The position numbers and the translations under genes were made by a program. DNA of 64,000 nt from assembly GCF_021272205.1 (NCBI RefSeq), contig NZ_JAJSDX010000002.1, forward strand, positions 532,410-596,409, written 5' to 3'. This DNA is from Pantoea sp. Mb-10. Lineage in GTDB: Bacteria > Pseudomonadota > Gammaproteobacteria > Enterobacterales > Enterobacteriaceae. Under the pieces are notes generated by a model. That model made no database searches. It saw nothing but the letters and a program-made list of their open reading frames with translations, and was not told the origin of the DNA. Shown here piece after piece: positions 63,864 to 64,000 of the stretch (position 1 is its first letter; every line of letters begins with the position of its first letter).

Positions 63864-64000
63864 CCTTTGCCGTGCTGCGGCGACCGAGCAGAGGGCGCCA
63901 GGCCGCGCCCTCTGCACTCCCCGGCCCTGCGCCAGCCCCGCTCGCCGCTGCGCGGTGCCTTCACTCCCTCAGCCTTCCTGACGGACCGGCGTCGATTCGC
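63864..64000. other. GC-rich right edge without a supported gene
   Basis: High G+C with short inverted repeats in the same style as the tandem repeat. No reliable coding frame. Confidence 0.4.

Noticed and set aside
63369..63917. 182-residue minus-strand frame with internal repeats
   Set aside because: Its repeats come from the 96-bp DNA tandem repeat and it runs antisense into the acyltransferase gene.

Overview
The window looks like the chromosome of a plant- or environment-associated enterobacterium, most probably Erwiniaceae (Pantoea/Erwinia-like). The evidence is the complete flagellar class 2/3 block, RcsA, the E. coli-type neighbourhood mtfA, yedJ, vsr, yedI, yodC, yedP, yodD, dsrB, rcsA, fliR, and the fliA-fliZ-dcyD-tcyJ-tcyLN block. 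All family calls come from recognising translated sequence and motifs; no search was run.

Layout. (1) 1-6048, minus strand: an accessory type I secretion locus. It holds a HlyD-type adaptor, a C39-peptidase ABC exporter, a 280-residue protein with a colicin V-type double-glycine leader, His-rich and Asp/Gly-repeat segments, a small membrane protein (possible immunity protein), a 2OG-Fe(II) oxygenase-fold protein lacking its expected metal ligands, and the start of an alpha/beta hydrolase. (2) 6521-9833: an unknown zinc-finger-like protein, tRNA-Asn, mtfA and a prophage-derived gene with debris. (3) 10143-18954: conserved small genes, a vsr without dcm, a diguanylate cyclase, a glucosylglycerate osmolyte gene pair, a shortened DsrA sRNA, yodD, a YqaE-like gene and dsrB. 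(4) 19013-21534: a chemoreceptor behind a sigma-28 promoter, and rcsA. (5) 22167-33614: fliR-Q-P-O-N-M-L-K-J-I-H-G-F on the minus strand, divergent from fliE.

(6) 33615-41673: a variable island between fliE and yedD made of very small genes. It has three paralogous 57-64 residue proteins, a YmgB/AriR-like RcsB connector, BluF with an apparently intact EAL domain, a CI-like repressor with its palindromic operators, a pair of overlapping membrane/coiled-coil genes, and dinI with a LexA box. Two homologous non-coding elements (36238-36359 plus, 41300-41171 minus) each have the same promoter geometry (TTGTAC-N16-TATAAC) and the same terminator stem; they look like an undescribed twin sRNA pair. 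(7) 41874-45834: yedD, fliT-S-D and a short fliC with textbook sigma-28 promoters. (8) 45919-54700: a flagellin glycosylation island, with a 1210-residue multidomain glycosyltransferase and a six-gene operon for a CDP-linked, probably C-methylated deoxyhexose. (9) 54972-60829: an HNH-like protein, fliA, fliZ, dcyD and the cystine ABC importer. (10) 61066-64000: two YcfT-like acyltransferase paralogs and a 96-bp tandem repeat.

The genes form one motility and lifestyle switch region: flagellar assembly and its regulators (FliA, FliZ, FliT), opposing Rcs/c-di-GMP/light inputs (RcsA, DsrA, YmgB-like, BluF, diguanylate cyclase), surface modification of flagellin, and accessory competition functions. 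The strongest candidates for undescribed biology are the leader-bearing Asp/Gly protein locus and the twin sRNA elements.
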